NCBI GenBank assembly: GCA_029782215.1
Contig: JAKOVD010000110.1
Coordinates: 45,538-109,537, forward strand
Direction of reading: 5' to 3'
DNA from: Chloroflexota bacterium
GTDB taxonomy: Bacteria > Chloroflexota > Anaerolineae > J102
Length of the DNA stretch: 64,000 bases
Each line of letters opens with the position of its first letter. Positions within the stretch are counted from its first letter, which is position 1. Of the stretch, positions 36,801-46,500 are shown piece by piece. The notes below the pieces were generated by a model. That model saw only the letters and a program-made list of their open reading frames with translations, was not told the origin of the DNA and did not search any database. A program made the translations under genes and the position numbers.

Positions 36801-39800
36801 ACAGCGGCGGCTGGGGTACGCCCAGGGCGTTGTTATGGCCCAACGCCGCCTGGTTCGTGCGCGAGACACCGTGCTGGTTCGCCATCACGTTGGCCACGCG
36901 GGCGCTGAAGGTGATGCGGGCAGGTGAAGAAGTGACCACCGCATCGCCAAACGTCCAGGAGAGCGCCAAAGCGGCCGAGCCATCGTTGGGCACGCCGGCC
37001 GCAAAGGTGGGAACGGTGCTGATGCCGCTGACCGCCTGATCGCCGTTGTAGATCAGACCGGCGGGCAGTGTGTCCGTCACCACCAGGTTCCGCACCGTGC
37101 CCAAGGGGCTGGTGATCGTCAGCGTGTAGTGGAGGGTGTCGCCGATGGTCGCCTGCGTCAGGCCGCCGTCGGACTTAGCAAACTGCGGCGCCCCCACGCT
37201 GAAGGCGGCGCTCGCCGTGTCCTGCGTGCCGTCCACCGTGTAGCCGGGGGTGTCGTCGTAGACGCGCTCTCCTGCCACAGCGCCGTTCAGGCTTGTCCAA
37301 TCCGCATCGATGCTGTTGGTATGGCTGCCGTTGACATAGAGGCTGCTGAGAGCCATCGTCTCATAGATGCAGGTTAGGGCGCTGCCCACGGGAATGTCCC
37401 AGCTTCCCGAGGGGCTACCATCCAGATCGACAAACCCACTCCCGGGCGTCGCCGTGCCAGGCAGGTTGATGGCGCCCGGGTTGAGCGTGCAGCTCACCAG
37501 GCTGGCAAAGGCAATGCCCTGCGCCAGTGTGTCGCGCGCCGTGACGTCATAGGCCGGGCTGTTTCCCGTGTTCGCCAGCACGACCGTATAGGTCACGATG
37601 TCGCCCGCCTGCACGCCCCCCGTGGGGTTGACCGTCTTCGTCGTCGTGATCTGGGGCTCGATCACCGTCACGGTCCGTGAACCCGCCGGAACGCTTTGGT
37701 TGGCGCCGGCGCTGGCACTGTCGTAGATCAGCGCTGCCGTGTTGGTCAGCGTGCTGCCAAGCTGGTTAAGCGGCGTCGAGGCGTTGAGCACCCGCGCCAC
37801 GACCTGGAGCAGGAACTTGTTGGCCGTTGTGCCCGCTGCCGGCCCGCCGCCGTTCGTCTGCGTGCTGCCGAAGCCGAAGGTCAGGAGACCGCTTTGTCCC
37901 ACAGTGCAGCCGCTGCACGTTGGCGCCGCCAGCGCGCCGTTGTAGTCGGCCGCCAACAGACCACCGCTGGCCGCCGCCGCCGTGATCACGTTGTGACTGA
38001 CATAGCCAAGCCCCGGAGGCAGGTTGTCGGTCACACGTAAGTTCTGGGTGTTGCCTTCAGGCAGGGTGACCGCCACCGTGTAGACAATGGTGGCGCCGAT
38101 GGTGTACTGCAGCGGGTTCGGCGCCATCTTGTTGGCCGTCGGCGCCGCCAGCGGCACATTCACGGCGGAAACGGCAGCGTAATCGTTCAGGGCTCCACCC
38201 ACGCCATCGGCGCCGGTGCGCTCGCCGGTCGCCGACCCTGCCGTTCCGGCGCAGGAACCGGTCGCGTTGGCGCACGTGCCGGCGCCGGGCAGGCTGGTGT
38301 AGGTCAGGCTGGCGCTGTTGGCAACGGTCTGGCCCGTGGACGCGGTTGCCGCCACGGTGCCCGTGATCGTCATCGTCGCTGTGGCGCCTGGGTTCAGGCA
38401 CGTCACTGTCCCCGTGACCACCTGGGCAAGCGCCCCACCGCTGAAGGTCGAGGGCGTGCTGCCGCAGGCTCCCCCTGTGGTCACGCCGCTCAGACTCCCA
38501 AACACGAAGGCTCCGTTCAATGTGTCGGACAGGCTCAGGTCAAAGGCCGGCGCGGCGCTGTTGCCGCTGGCCGTATTGGTGAGAAGCAGCTTGAAGACGA
38601 CGGTGTCTCCGGCGTCGGTGGGGCTGGTGGTGACGCTTTTGACCAGGGTGACGATCGGCTCGGCAACCGTGACGCGCAAGTCAGGACTCGACGTCGCCAG
38701 AACCGTGGCGCCCGTCAACACTTGGAAGTTGTTGTCACGGCTCGTGCCGCTCTGATTGCCGGAGACGTTCTCGACGATGGCGTTGAAGTCGACCACCACG
38801 TATTCGCTGTCGACGTCGCTGTCGCTGTTGAGCACGTCGCCGAGCTTGAAATACGGGTCGGTGCCGCTGGCGAAGGTGTCATCGTTGATCGTGGGGCTGC
38901 TGGAGACGGCCGCATCGGGCAGCGGGCAGGTCGGCGTCACATTGGGTGAGGCGCCGGTGATATTGAGACCGGCGCAGTTAGGCAGCGTCGAGGTGATTGT
39001 GGTCGAGGTCAGACCGGGCCCATTGCTGATGAAGGCCACCATAGCCGTGCCGTCGTTCAGGAAACGCAGCCCCGCGGGTAGTTGGTCCCGCAACTGTGCA
39101 TCGGCGTAGCCCGCCTCCGGCACCATCACCACCAGATGGTAGCGGACCACCTCACCGATTGCGACCCGTTCCACGCCTCCGACCACGCCGGTGAACGCCT
39201 CCGAAGTGGCGGCGATGCTCTTGGTCGGGACTACGTTGGTCACCGTCACCGTCGCCGAACCCGACGCCGCATAAGTGTTGGCGGCGCCGCCCGGATCCGA
39301 GGTGCTGCCGGTCCGCTCTGTCGACAGGGTGTTGTAGGTAGACTGCGGGCTTGTCACTGTGCCCGGCAGGCTGGTCCACTTCAGGGCCGCTAGATTGGTC
39401 AGAGATTGGTTCGGGGTCACTGTCGCGTCAAGCCTGACCTTGAACCGGAGGGTGCTGCTGCTCCCAAGGGGGAAGGCGTTCCAGTCTGCCGCCATCGTTC
39501 CCCCACTGTCGCTGAGCGTCGTCGGCGCCAGTCCTCCCGTGTTGCTCAATGAACCGGCCACATAGGTCATGCCCGCTGGAATCACATCGCTCAGGCTGGC
39601 GTTGAAGGCATCGGCGTTGCTGCTGCCGGTATGGGCGATGGTGAGGGTGAACGTGATCACGTCCCCCGCATCGCCGCTGGTGGGGCTGGCCCCTTTGCTC
39701 ACCTGCAGGGTCGGCTCCACCACGGTGACGTTGGGCGCCGCGCCTCCCGTGGACCCCAGGCTCCAGGCCCAGGTGGCGGCGTTATTCAGGTTGGTGCCGC

Positions 39801-42800
39801 GCACGTTCCCGGGGCTGTTCAGCACCACCGCCTTGTAGGTCACGGTGATCGTCTCGGCGGTCGCGTTGTTCGTGTTGCTGTTGGTCACCGTGCCGAAGTC
39901 GAACACGAGGGACCTGCCCTGATTGCTTACCGTGGGGTTTGAAGACGTACACGCCTGGCCAAAAGTGCCAAGGCTGGTGCTCAAGCCCGGCGATCCCTCC
40001 ACCTTGACGCAGTCGACAAAGGCCAGGCCCGCATCCAGCACGTCCGTCAGCGACGCCGACGGCGACGTGCCCTCCGGCACCGTGATTGTAACCGTGTAGG
40101 TAATGATCTCGCCGACCGCGACCTGGCTCCCGCTGGTATGGCCCTGGTTGGTGCCATCCAGGGCCTTGGTCAGGGACGGGGAGGCAATGGTCGTGCCGGC
40201 CGTGCCTGCGCCCGGGCTCATCTCGCCGCCGAAGCCGGCCGCGGCGAAGTCGGGCCCGCCCTCGCTCCCGCTGTAGTGGAACACCTGGGCGGTGTTGTCG
40301 ATCTTTTGCTTGGGCTGCACCGTGCCGTCCACCAACAGGTCGAAGGTGATGACGGCGATGTTGCGCCCGCTCGTCGCGTCAAAGGGGTCGATGGCGCCTG
40401 CCGGCGGATCCGTGGGCCCTGGATCGGTCAGCTCGATCCCGCCCGCCGGGTCCAGCAAACCGCCGCCGATGTTCGTAAAGGGGATGATGTTGTTCCCCGT
40501 GGCATCGCTCCCATCGCTCACGCAAACGTTCAGGCCTCCCGGCGGCACCACGAAGCCCGCGGGCAGCGTATCCCTCACCCGCACGTCGAAGGCGCCGTCC
40601 AGACCACTGCCGCTGTTCTCCACGACGATGGCGAACGTCACCAGGTCTCCCGCATCGACATCTCCCAGGTTGCTCTGGATGGGTGTTGCCGCCAGATTGG
40701 TTGAAGTGACCTGCCCGCTGAAGCGCGGGCATCCGCTTCCCGGCGCCGTGAAGCTCACAGGCCCCACGGTCGCGGGTGTGAACACGCCCACCGGGTTGTC
40801 GGTCGCCACCGCGCCCTTGCTGTACTTCAGCAGCGGTTCCGTCAGCCTGATCTGGACGATCGCATCCTCGATCAGGTTCCCGGCATTGGTGGTGCCGTTG
40901 ATCGAACGCACCTGGTTTGTCAGGAAGAGTCCGTCGGCAAAGGGGTCATGCCTGACCGTCACGGTGAATAGGAGGTCGATCACCGACCCCGTGTTGGCCG
41001 TGGTGGAGAAGGTGCCGAAATCCAGCGTGAAGCTGTTCGCCCCCGCATTCGTGCTGAACGCCGGCGTCGTCGCGCCGGGCAGCGTGTGGTAGGTGTCGGC
41101 CGGGCCGTAGGTTACCACGCCCGCCGGCGGCGGCTGGGCCGCCCCCGGCACGAAAGCGGTCAGTTCCGTGACGTGGAAGACGGGCAGCGGCAGAAAATCG
41201 ATGAACTTGAGGGTGTCGAAATCGGTCAGCGGCTGGTCGTAGCGGATGCGGTACGTGACCAGGTCCCCGGCCTTGACCTCCACCGGGGTGGCAAACGTCG
41301 TGCTCCCATTGATCGCGTAAATGGATTTGGCCAAGGCCCCCGCAACGATCGTCAACCCGGCGGCGCTGCCGTCTGCTTCTGCGAAGCCCGTGGGCGCCAG
41401 GGTGGCGTTATTGAGGACATCTCCCTCGACCGTCACCTGGTTGTCCAGGACGTCCCCCTGGTCGACGTTGGGCTCGCCCGAAGGGTAGTCGTCGCTGAAC
41501 TGGTGCTGGATGATGGTGTGAAAGCGAATGATCGCCGTGGTGGCGCCATCGTTCTGGGCGCCGCAGTCGGCCTGCCCCCCCGCCGGGGGCACGCAGCCGC
41601 CCAGGAGCTGTCCGTCACTCCGGCCGCGGCTGATCAGCTCGTCTGACACACGGAAAATCAGGGTGGTCGTGCCGTCATTGGGCGGTGTACTGTCAGGCGT
41701 GTAGTTGGGAACCACGTCGAAGTTGGCCCCGGCGATGGCTGCCGCCGCCAGCGCGAAGGTATTGCCGTTGACTTGCAGTTCGGGCGGGTAGCTGGGATCA
41801 AAACGCTGCCCGTCAGAAAGGGTGTCGGTGATCACCAGGCTTTGGAAGGCGAAGAAGTCAGAGACCTGGAAGTTCAGCGAATACTCCAGCACGTCGTCCG
41901 GGCTGGGACCGCTCGGATAGACATCGGCCACATCGGCCACACCCTTCTGGATGGCGATCGACTTGTCGGTCAGGACGTGTTCAGGCCCAGGTGGGTCGGC
42001 GACGGCGTTGCCTGTCCCCCCCGGGTCACGGGGATCAAGCGGCGTCCAGTCGCCCACCGCCTTCGCCTGGTTCTCGGAGATGACGTCGTCGCCCGTCGCC
42101 GGATCGATGACGGCAGCGTTGCTTGCGTCCAGGCGCGGAATGAAGTACTCAAAGGTGACGGTCGCATCGGTGCCCCCGCTGCCCGTCACGCTGGCGAAGC
42201 GCACCTTCAGCTCGTTGTACGGTGGATTGGCGGCGCTTCCCACGTTCGGCGTCAGCACGATAGTTGCCGAGGGGCTGGTGGACACCACGCTCAGAAATGC
42301 CATATTGTCCGGCAGCAGGTCGGAGACATCCAGGTTGGTCACGGTCTGGCCGGGAGCGATGGCGACGCTGATGGTGTATTGGCGCGGGTAGTTGGGGCCG
42401 GTCGCCGTTTCATCCTCCGGCCCGCTGTAGGTCTTCACGAGCGTGATCAACTGCGGCGTCACGTTTGCCGTCGTCACCGGCCCCACCACCGTCGGGTCGT
42501 CGGCCGGGTTCGCCAATGGGTCATTTCCGAACCGGAAGCCGCCCTGGCCGGAAAGGGTCAGGGGCGTGCCCAGGTCGGCCAGATTGCTCAGGGTCGCGTT
42601 CACTGTCACTGCCGCCGGCGGCTGGTCGTTCGTAAAAGAACCAAACGGGAGCTGCAGCACGACCAGCTCGTCGCCCACCGTGCCGCACACCTGCAGCGGC
42701 TGACCTGTGTTGTCCACCGCATAGGGATGCGTCACGCAGCCCAACGGCGCCGGGAAGGGCAGCACCGTGCTGGTCACGGCGGCGCCCAAATAGGTAGCGC

Positions 42801-43209
42801 TGACAAAGGTGATGCCGTCATCGATGGCTGCTCCCGCCCCATCCGCGCCCGTGACCGGAAAGACCAGGTCAATATAGGGCCCGTAGCCCACATCGGTCGG
42901 CGACGCGTTGTCGAACGTCGCCGTGAAACTGAAGTCCTGGCCAATGAAGATCGGCGACGGGACACTCAGGGTCACCACCGGCGCCGCCGCCAGTGGCGCC
43001 ATTTCCTTCGGCGCTGCCAGAGGCGCCATTTCCTTCGGCGCTGCCGCGCTTGCCTCCGCCTTGCGGTTGCCGGGCGCCAGGCCCAGCAGACTGCTCGCGG
43101 CAAGGCTGAGCGCTACCAGCAGTGGGAGGATGCGCCGGCAGGTTGACCTGAACCCACCCGCGGCGAACCGGGTTCTTGCACTGTGACGGTCGGCTGGCAG
43201 GTGCTGCAT
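33889..43209 (-). CDS. Giant secreted DUF11-repeat surface protein
   Basis: About 3106 residues. After a signal peptide (ILPLLVALSLAASSLLGLA) and a duplicated APKEMAPLAA motif, some 14-17 DUF11-like Ig-type repeats follow, each with a 'GD.VTYT..I.....' strand, 'v.D.LP.G..y' and 'N.A.' elements. From about residue 2730 come an SdrD_B domain (IGDLVWWDADGSGSVNGGESG), a DUF11-like domain with ISFTIRITNTGGTWIT, and a C-terminal Fn3-like module (VVVRWKTASESSIAGFVVLRS). It ends RLRVFAPVYLQDR. No LPXTG motif or transmembrane anchor is seen at the C-terminus. The ATG at 43209 is chosen because GAGGAG lies ~10 nt upstream; the TTG at 43227 overlaps that site. Role: probably adhesin or sheath component (inferred). 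Confidence 0.85.
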   Translation of the reverse strand: MQHLPADRHSARTRFAAGGFRSTCRRILPLLVALSLAASSLLGLAPGNRKAEASAAAPKEMAPLAAPKEMAPLAAAPVVTLSVPSPIFIGQDFSFTATFDNASPTDVGYGPYIDLVFPVTGADGAGAAIDDGITFVSATYLGAAVTSTVLPFPAPLGCVTHPYAVDNTGQPLQVCGTVGDELVVLQLPFGSFTNDQPPAAVTVNATLSNLADLGTPLTLSGQGGFRFGNDPLANPADDPTVVGPVTTANVTPQLITLVKTYSGPEDETATGPNYPRQYTISVAIAPGQTVTNLDVSDLLPDNMAFLSVVSTSPSATIVLTPNVGSAANPPYNELKVRFASVTGSGGTDATVTFEYFIPRLDASNAAVIDPATGDDVISENQAKAVGDWTPLDPRDPGGTGNAVADPPGPEHVLTDKSIAIQKGVADVADVYPSGPSPDDVLEYSLNFQVSDFFAFQSLVITDTLSDGQRFDPSYPPELQVNGNTFALAAAAIAGANFDVVPNYTPDSTPPNDGTTTLIFRVSDELISRGRSDGQLLGGCVPPAGGQADCGAQNDGATTAIIRFHTIIQHQFSDDYPSGEPNVDQGDVLDNQVTVEGDVLNNATLAPTGFAEADGSAAGLTIVAGALAKSIYAINGSTTFATPVEVKAGDLVTYRIRYDQPLTDFDTLKFIDFLPLPVFHVTELTAFVPGAAQPPPAGVVTYGPADTYHTLPGATTPAFSTNAGANSFTLDFGTFSTTANTGSVIDLLFTVTVRHDPFADGLFLTNQVRSINGTTNAGNLIEDAIVQIRLTEPLLKYSKGAVATDNPVGVFTPATVGPVSFTAPGSGCPRFSGQVTSTNLAATPIQSNLGDVDAGDLVTFAIVVENSGSGLDGAFDVRVRDTLPAGFVVPPGGLNVCVSDGSDATGNNIIPFTNIGGGLLDPAGGIELTDPGPTDPPAGAIDPFDATSGRNIAVITFDLLVDGTVQPKQKIDNTAQVFHYSGSEGGPDFAAAGFGGEMSPGAGTAGTTIASPSLTKALDGTNQGHTSGSQVAVGEIITYTVTITVPEGTSPSASLTDVLDAGLAFVDCVKVEGSPGLSTSLGTFGQACTSSNPTVSNQGRSLVFDFGTVTNSNTNNATAETITVTYKAVVLNSPGNVRGTNLNNAATWAWSLGSTGGAAPNVTVVEPTLQVSKGASPTSGDAGDVITFTLTIAHTGSSNADAFNASLSDVIPAGMTYVAGSLSNTGGLAPTTLSDSGGTMAADWNAFPLGSSSTLRFKVRLDATVTPNQSLTNLAALKWTSLPGTVTSPQSTYNTLSTERTGSTSDPGGAANTYAASGSATVTVTNVVPTKSIAATSEAFTGVVGGVERVAIGEVVRYHLVVMVPEAGYADAQLRDQLPAGLRFLNDGTAMVAFISNGPGLTSTTITSTLPNCAGLNITGASPNVTPTCPLPDAAVSSSPTINDDTFASGTDPYFKLGDVLNSDSDVDSEYVVVDFNAIVENVSGNQSGTSRDNNFQVLTGATVLATSSPDLRVTVAEPIVTLVKSVTTSPTDAGDTVVFKLLLTNTASGNSAAPAFDLSLSDTLNGAFVFGSLSGVTTGGACGSTPSTFSGGALAQVVTGTVTCLNPGATATMTITGTVAATASTGQTVANSASLTYTSLPGAGTCANATGSCAGTAGSATGERTGADGVGGALNDYAAVSAVNVPLAAPTANKMAPNPLQYTIGATIVYTVAVTLPEGNTQNLRVTDNLPPGLGYVSHNVITAAAASGGLLAADYNGALAAPTCSGCTVGQSGLLTFGFGSTQTNGGGPAAGTTANKFLLQVVARVLNASTPLNQLGSTLTNTAALIYDSASAGANQSVPAGSRTVTVIEPQITTTKTVNPTGGVQAGDIVTYTVVLANTGNSPAYDVTARDTLAQGIAFASLVSCTLNPGAINLPGTATPGSGFVDLDGSPSGSWDIPVGSALTCIYETMALSSLYVNGSHTNSIDADWTSLNGAVAGERVYDDTPGYTVDGTQDTASAAFSVGAPQFAKSDGGLTQATIGDTLHYTLTITSPLGTVRNLVVTDTLPAGLIYNGDQAVSGISTVPTFAAGVPNDGSAALALSWTFGDAVVTSSPARITFSARVANVMANQHGVSRTNQAALGHNNALGVPQPPLSASDGFQVVEPVLRLSKALTGAASPPDAGGIVTYTVLIDHAAVSGATAYDAVFADSIPSGLTNPAVVSVTASGIPTPSAQISGGVLRVPNLADGSFDLPLGASVTVKFQAQIASTVTPSQNIRNTGDVTWSSQKGAAVDERTSGDGLLNAGGLNDYEVQASAEFVTAGYGISKALDSTSAAHTTGSNVTIGEVVTYTLAIDLPEGTMPSLKVVDKVPAGMGYIGGSVVVDATGFNGVLPAATVTPMGNGADGQDVEIDFSTITVAADNDPDNNGFVIRLRCRVLDVAGNHGLPPGQTLLTNSATAQVAAGVVAESSTVTTVVVEPQVTIVKDIDPVQAAANGVVTVTLTFANAGTATGFEVAAQDTLPTGLTYDGGLTYVSGVTPLSLQESGGTVSAAWTSLQVNETSTIRFRARLDGNVVNGQVIKNTATVTQATTLPGQDAGERFQANVTDDAAVTVIAPDLELTKDDGQGSVEPGALVVYGLTVHNSGPVGATGVVISDTVPLHTVFNTAGSSAGWSCADGAAANTTCQYSVGTLAASGTTRVQFAVKVDLPAPGATSITNLASVRDDGSHGADPTPDNNRDDDVNSLVTASIGDLVWWDADGSGSVNGGESGIDNVTLDLFTGACPGVGGPLATATTAAGGAYVFNGLASGTYCVAIDPAEFQAGGTLENWSPTVPNPAQMTVILGAGQANTTTDFGVNIVSSYQVTKTLYTRDPVRPGEPISFTIRITNTGGTWITTLPLEDTYNNTFLTYGFGGDFATPDSTDHANDGVIAWTDVTTDLGDLAPKGGTATVTVWFTARDDTTTLQNGATLNTATVKNAVADPDGAQGPLPPVSTPLPAQESEAGVRIQRPTGLGVYGFSATPVGMDVVVRWKTASESSIAGFVVLRSENGGDYAALNQDLIAAQSAGSNTGNAYEFVDRTAPGSTPVAYKVEVMTADGRNEEVGPASLEMQRLRVFAPVYLQDR

Positions 43210-43318
43210 TGTCCCATTTCTCCTCAACGAGTGTCGGCGGCGGTCAGTCCCACACCTCTAGGGCTGGTATCTTATTGTTCATGACGAAAGAGCGACCAAC
43301 GAGTAACGAGAATTCTTT

Positions 43319-43341
43319 GTAAGTTGGTTCACCAATTTTAC
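43319..43341. promoter_or_regulatory. Dyad upstream of the 3106-residue protein gene
   Basis: GTAA-g-TTGGT, TC, ACCAA-tt-TTAC: a 23-nt imperfect palindrome in an AT-rich patch about 110 nt before the start codon. A dimeric regulator site is plausible; no clear promoter pair overlaps it. Confidence 0.4.
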
Positions 43342-43504
43342 CATGATGCATGCCTCGGACGATTTGAAGCAACGGCCATCGGCGCCGCGTCGTCGCGCCG
43401 CACACAGCCCGCGCTGATCAGTGGTATCGCTCACCGCTGCGCCGTACCTTCCCTGAGGCGCGCGCAGCCCTTCAGGACGGCAGCACCGCAGCACTGGCGC
43501 TGGC

Positions 43505-46500
43505 TCAGCGTGCGCGCAGCAGCAGAGGCTCGAACACCTTGTTCTGGCCTGACGCTGCCAGGACTTCGCCAACCCTCGCAACTTCCCCATCCGTCGTCAC
43601 GACCTCGAGCTGGTAGACGCACCGGGCGTCACGGCAGCCGCCTGGGTCCGCGAAGCGATAGTGAGCCCCCGTACTGCTGCCTGGAAACTCGGCTGCCAGT
43701 AGGTCGGGCGTCAGCAGCGTCGCTGAGCCATCTGCCGCCACGCGCAGCACGCGGAACCCCACGATGCCCGTCTCAGCGCCGGTCTGCCAACTCAGAACGA
43801 TGTCTCCGCTTACCACCTCTGCCCTCAGATCGTACACATCCACCCCTGTCGGACGCATGATGCGCACGGCGGCCGCAGCCTGCTGTCCTGGTGGCGCGCC
43901 CAGCGCCGGCAGGGGCCCTGCCGAACCGTCCGGATCGCTCGTCGCTCCCGCCACCTGGGCGGTGAACGTCGTGACGCCGCCCTGCAGTCCGGTAGTGTCC
44001 TGAACGGCCGTCAGCCACACCACTGCCGCAAGGCTGGCGCCGGGCCCCAAGTCGGTGCCGAGGCCTCCCGCCGGCCCGCGCTGGGAAGCCAGGGCATGGG
44101 CGCTGCTTGCCGTCAGGTTCTGCCACTGGATCACCCCGTCGTTGTTGTTGTCGCCGGACGCGGGCACGGCGTACATCCCTCCCACACCATATTTGACGTA
44201 GGTTGGAGAGTAGGTTTCGCTGAGCGGCAGTCCGGTGATCCAGGTGTGCCCTGTGTTCGTGATGCGTATGGTCAGGCTGATGGGATCCCCGATCCTCACG
44301 GTGCTATAGGTGTTGAGCTGCTGTGTCACCGCCAGGGCCGACGCGATCTGCAGGCCGAAAGCGACGGAGAAGTCCTCCACACCACTGCCCAAGGCCTGCG
44401 TCAGGCTGTGAGTGACCGGATCGGCGTCCGAGTCGCTGGCATCGCTGCCAACGTTTTGCGGGCTGCCGGTCCAATTGGCCAGCGTGCCCCCGCTCGCAAA
44501 CTCGGACGCGGCAATCGCCAGGTTGTATGTGCCTGCCGCCAGGTTGGTGAACGCGTACAAGCCGCTGGCATCGGTTGTGGTCGTGGCGCTGGCTGCGCCC
44601 GACAAGACCACCGTCACGTCGGGGATGCCGGGCTCGCCGTTGTCCTGCTGGCCGTTGCCGTTGACGTCCCACCACACGCGATTGCCCAGGGCGCCCCGCG
44701 TCTGGCTGTGGAAGGGGAAGTTGTTGTTGATGATGAAGGGATCGCCGGGCTGCAGGTTGAAGCTGCGGTAGAACTTCGAGCATTGACTCGATGACAGATA
44801 GGCGGTGCTGGCATAGCGGCCTCCACCCAGGTTCGTCGGATTGGGTCCTCCCGTGGGATCGAAAGCCGGCGGATCGCCTGCCAGACAGCTTGGGCTTGCC
44901 GTGTAGCCGGGCGGCGCCGTCACCGCCAGGGTGTAGACGCCGGCCGTTCCGTCGGTATAGAATGCGTAGGCGCCGGTGGCGCCGTTGCTCACGACCGCGA
45001 TCTGGCCCGGACCGTTCACGCTGACGCTGCCGCCGCTCAGGATCTGTCCCGTGTAGATGTCGTACAGGTACCCACTGGGATCGTAATCCAGGGCATTGGG
45101 AACGCCGTCCTTGTCGCGGTCCGTATAGCCTTCCAGCCCGTCGGGAATGCGGTCGCCATCCGAGTCGAAGTCGTCAAGGAAGAAGTTGCCATTGCTTGCC
45201 TGCCCTCCGGTCACCTGGACGCTGATGCGATCGTCGTTGGCGCCCTCGCTGTCTCCCGTGCTCACATAGCCAGACCGGTTAGTCTCAGTGAGCGTATAGG
45301 CGCCAGGTAGGACCACAAAGCCGAAGAGGCCGCTGGCGTCGGTCTGCATCGTGCGGCCGTCGCTCAAAGAAACGGTGACCTGAGCCAGCCCAGGTTCATT
45401 GCTTTCGTGGGCGCCGTTCGCGTTCAAGTCCCTGTACACATTGCCCCCGATCTTCGCAAAGACGACAGACGTGGGGCTGCTTTCACTTGGATTGCCATCG
45501 CCGCTGGGGTCCGGGTCGGCGCCGTCTTGCGAGAGGTCGCTCACCGGGGCATTGGATGGGTCCATGGCCGCGACGGTCGCCAGATTGCCGAACGGTCCCA
45601 GGGCTGCGCCGGGAGTCACTACGGCTGTGAGCCAGATCGACGCGGTCAGTCCCGGGTCGAGCGCATCCACACCCGCCAGGATATTTGCGTTCGTCACCCC
45701 GTTAAAGGCCGCATTCGTGGTCAGGGTGGGGCTGCTGGCATGGACGTCGCCTATCCCGGCGACGCCGGCAAACGCAGCGCCCAGGTTGTCCACCACCTGC
45801 AGGTTGTGCAGCGGCGCCCAGCCCATGTTGGCGACCCGCAGCTCATACGTCAGCTCGTAGCTGGCGGGTCCCGTAGGCACAGCCGCCGTCAGGCGCATGG
45901 CCAGGCCCACGGCTTGGCTTGCGCGAACATAGAATAGCGTCGCATCATCCTCACCTGCATCTGCAGCGCTCCCGTTGTGATTGGCGTCCGGCTCTATCCC
46001 GGCATCCGAAAGATCGCTCACCTGGGCGCCGGCCGGACTGGCGCCGCTGCCCAGCGCCTGGTTACCATAGGGTCCCTTCTTGCCGCCCGGCCTGACCGTA
46101 GCGTCGATGGTGACCGCACCCACGCGCCCCGGCGCCAGGGTGTCCGTCCCGGCCAGGACCTGCACGTGCGCAGCGCCGTCGTAGGTGTCGCTGAGCGTGA
46201 AGTCCGGACTGCCGATGGTGTCGACCGTGAAACTGTTGGCCCCGCTGAACGACGCCCGCAGATCATCTGCGACCTGGATATTGCTCAACGGCACATCGCC
46301 CAGGTTCTGGACCCGCAGCTCGAACGTCACGGCATATGAGCCATCGCCGTTGTCGCCGATGTTCTGCACCTGCTTGGCCACCCCCAGCGCCGGATGCTCG
46401 ACGAACTGCACCGGCGTCGGGTCGTTCTCGCCAGGTTCGGTGGCGTCGCCGTTGTGATTGGCGTCAGGCTCCAGGCCATCGTCAGATACATCAGCCACGG

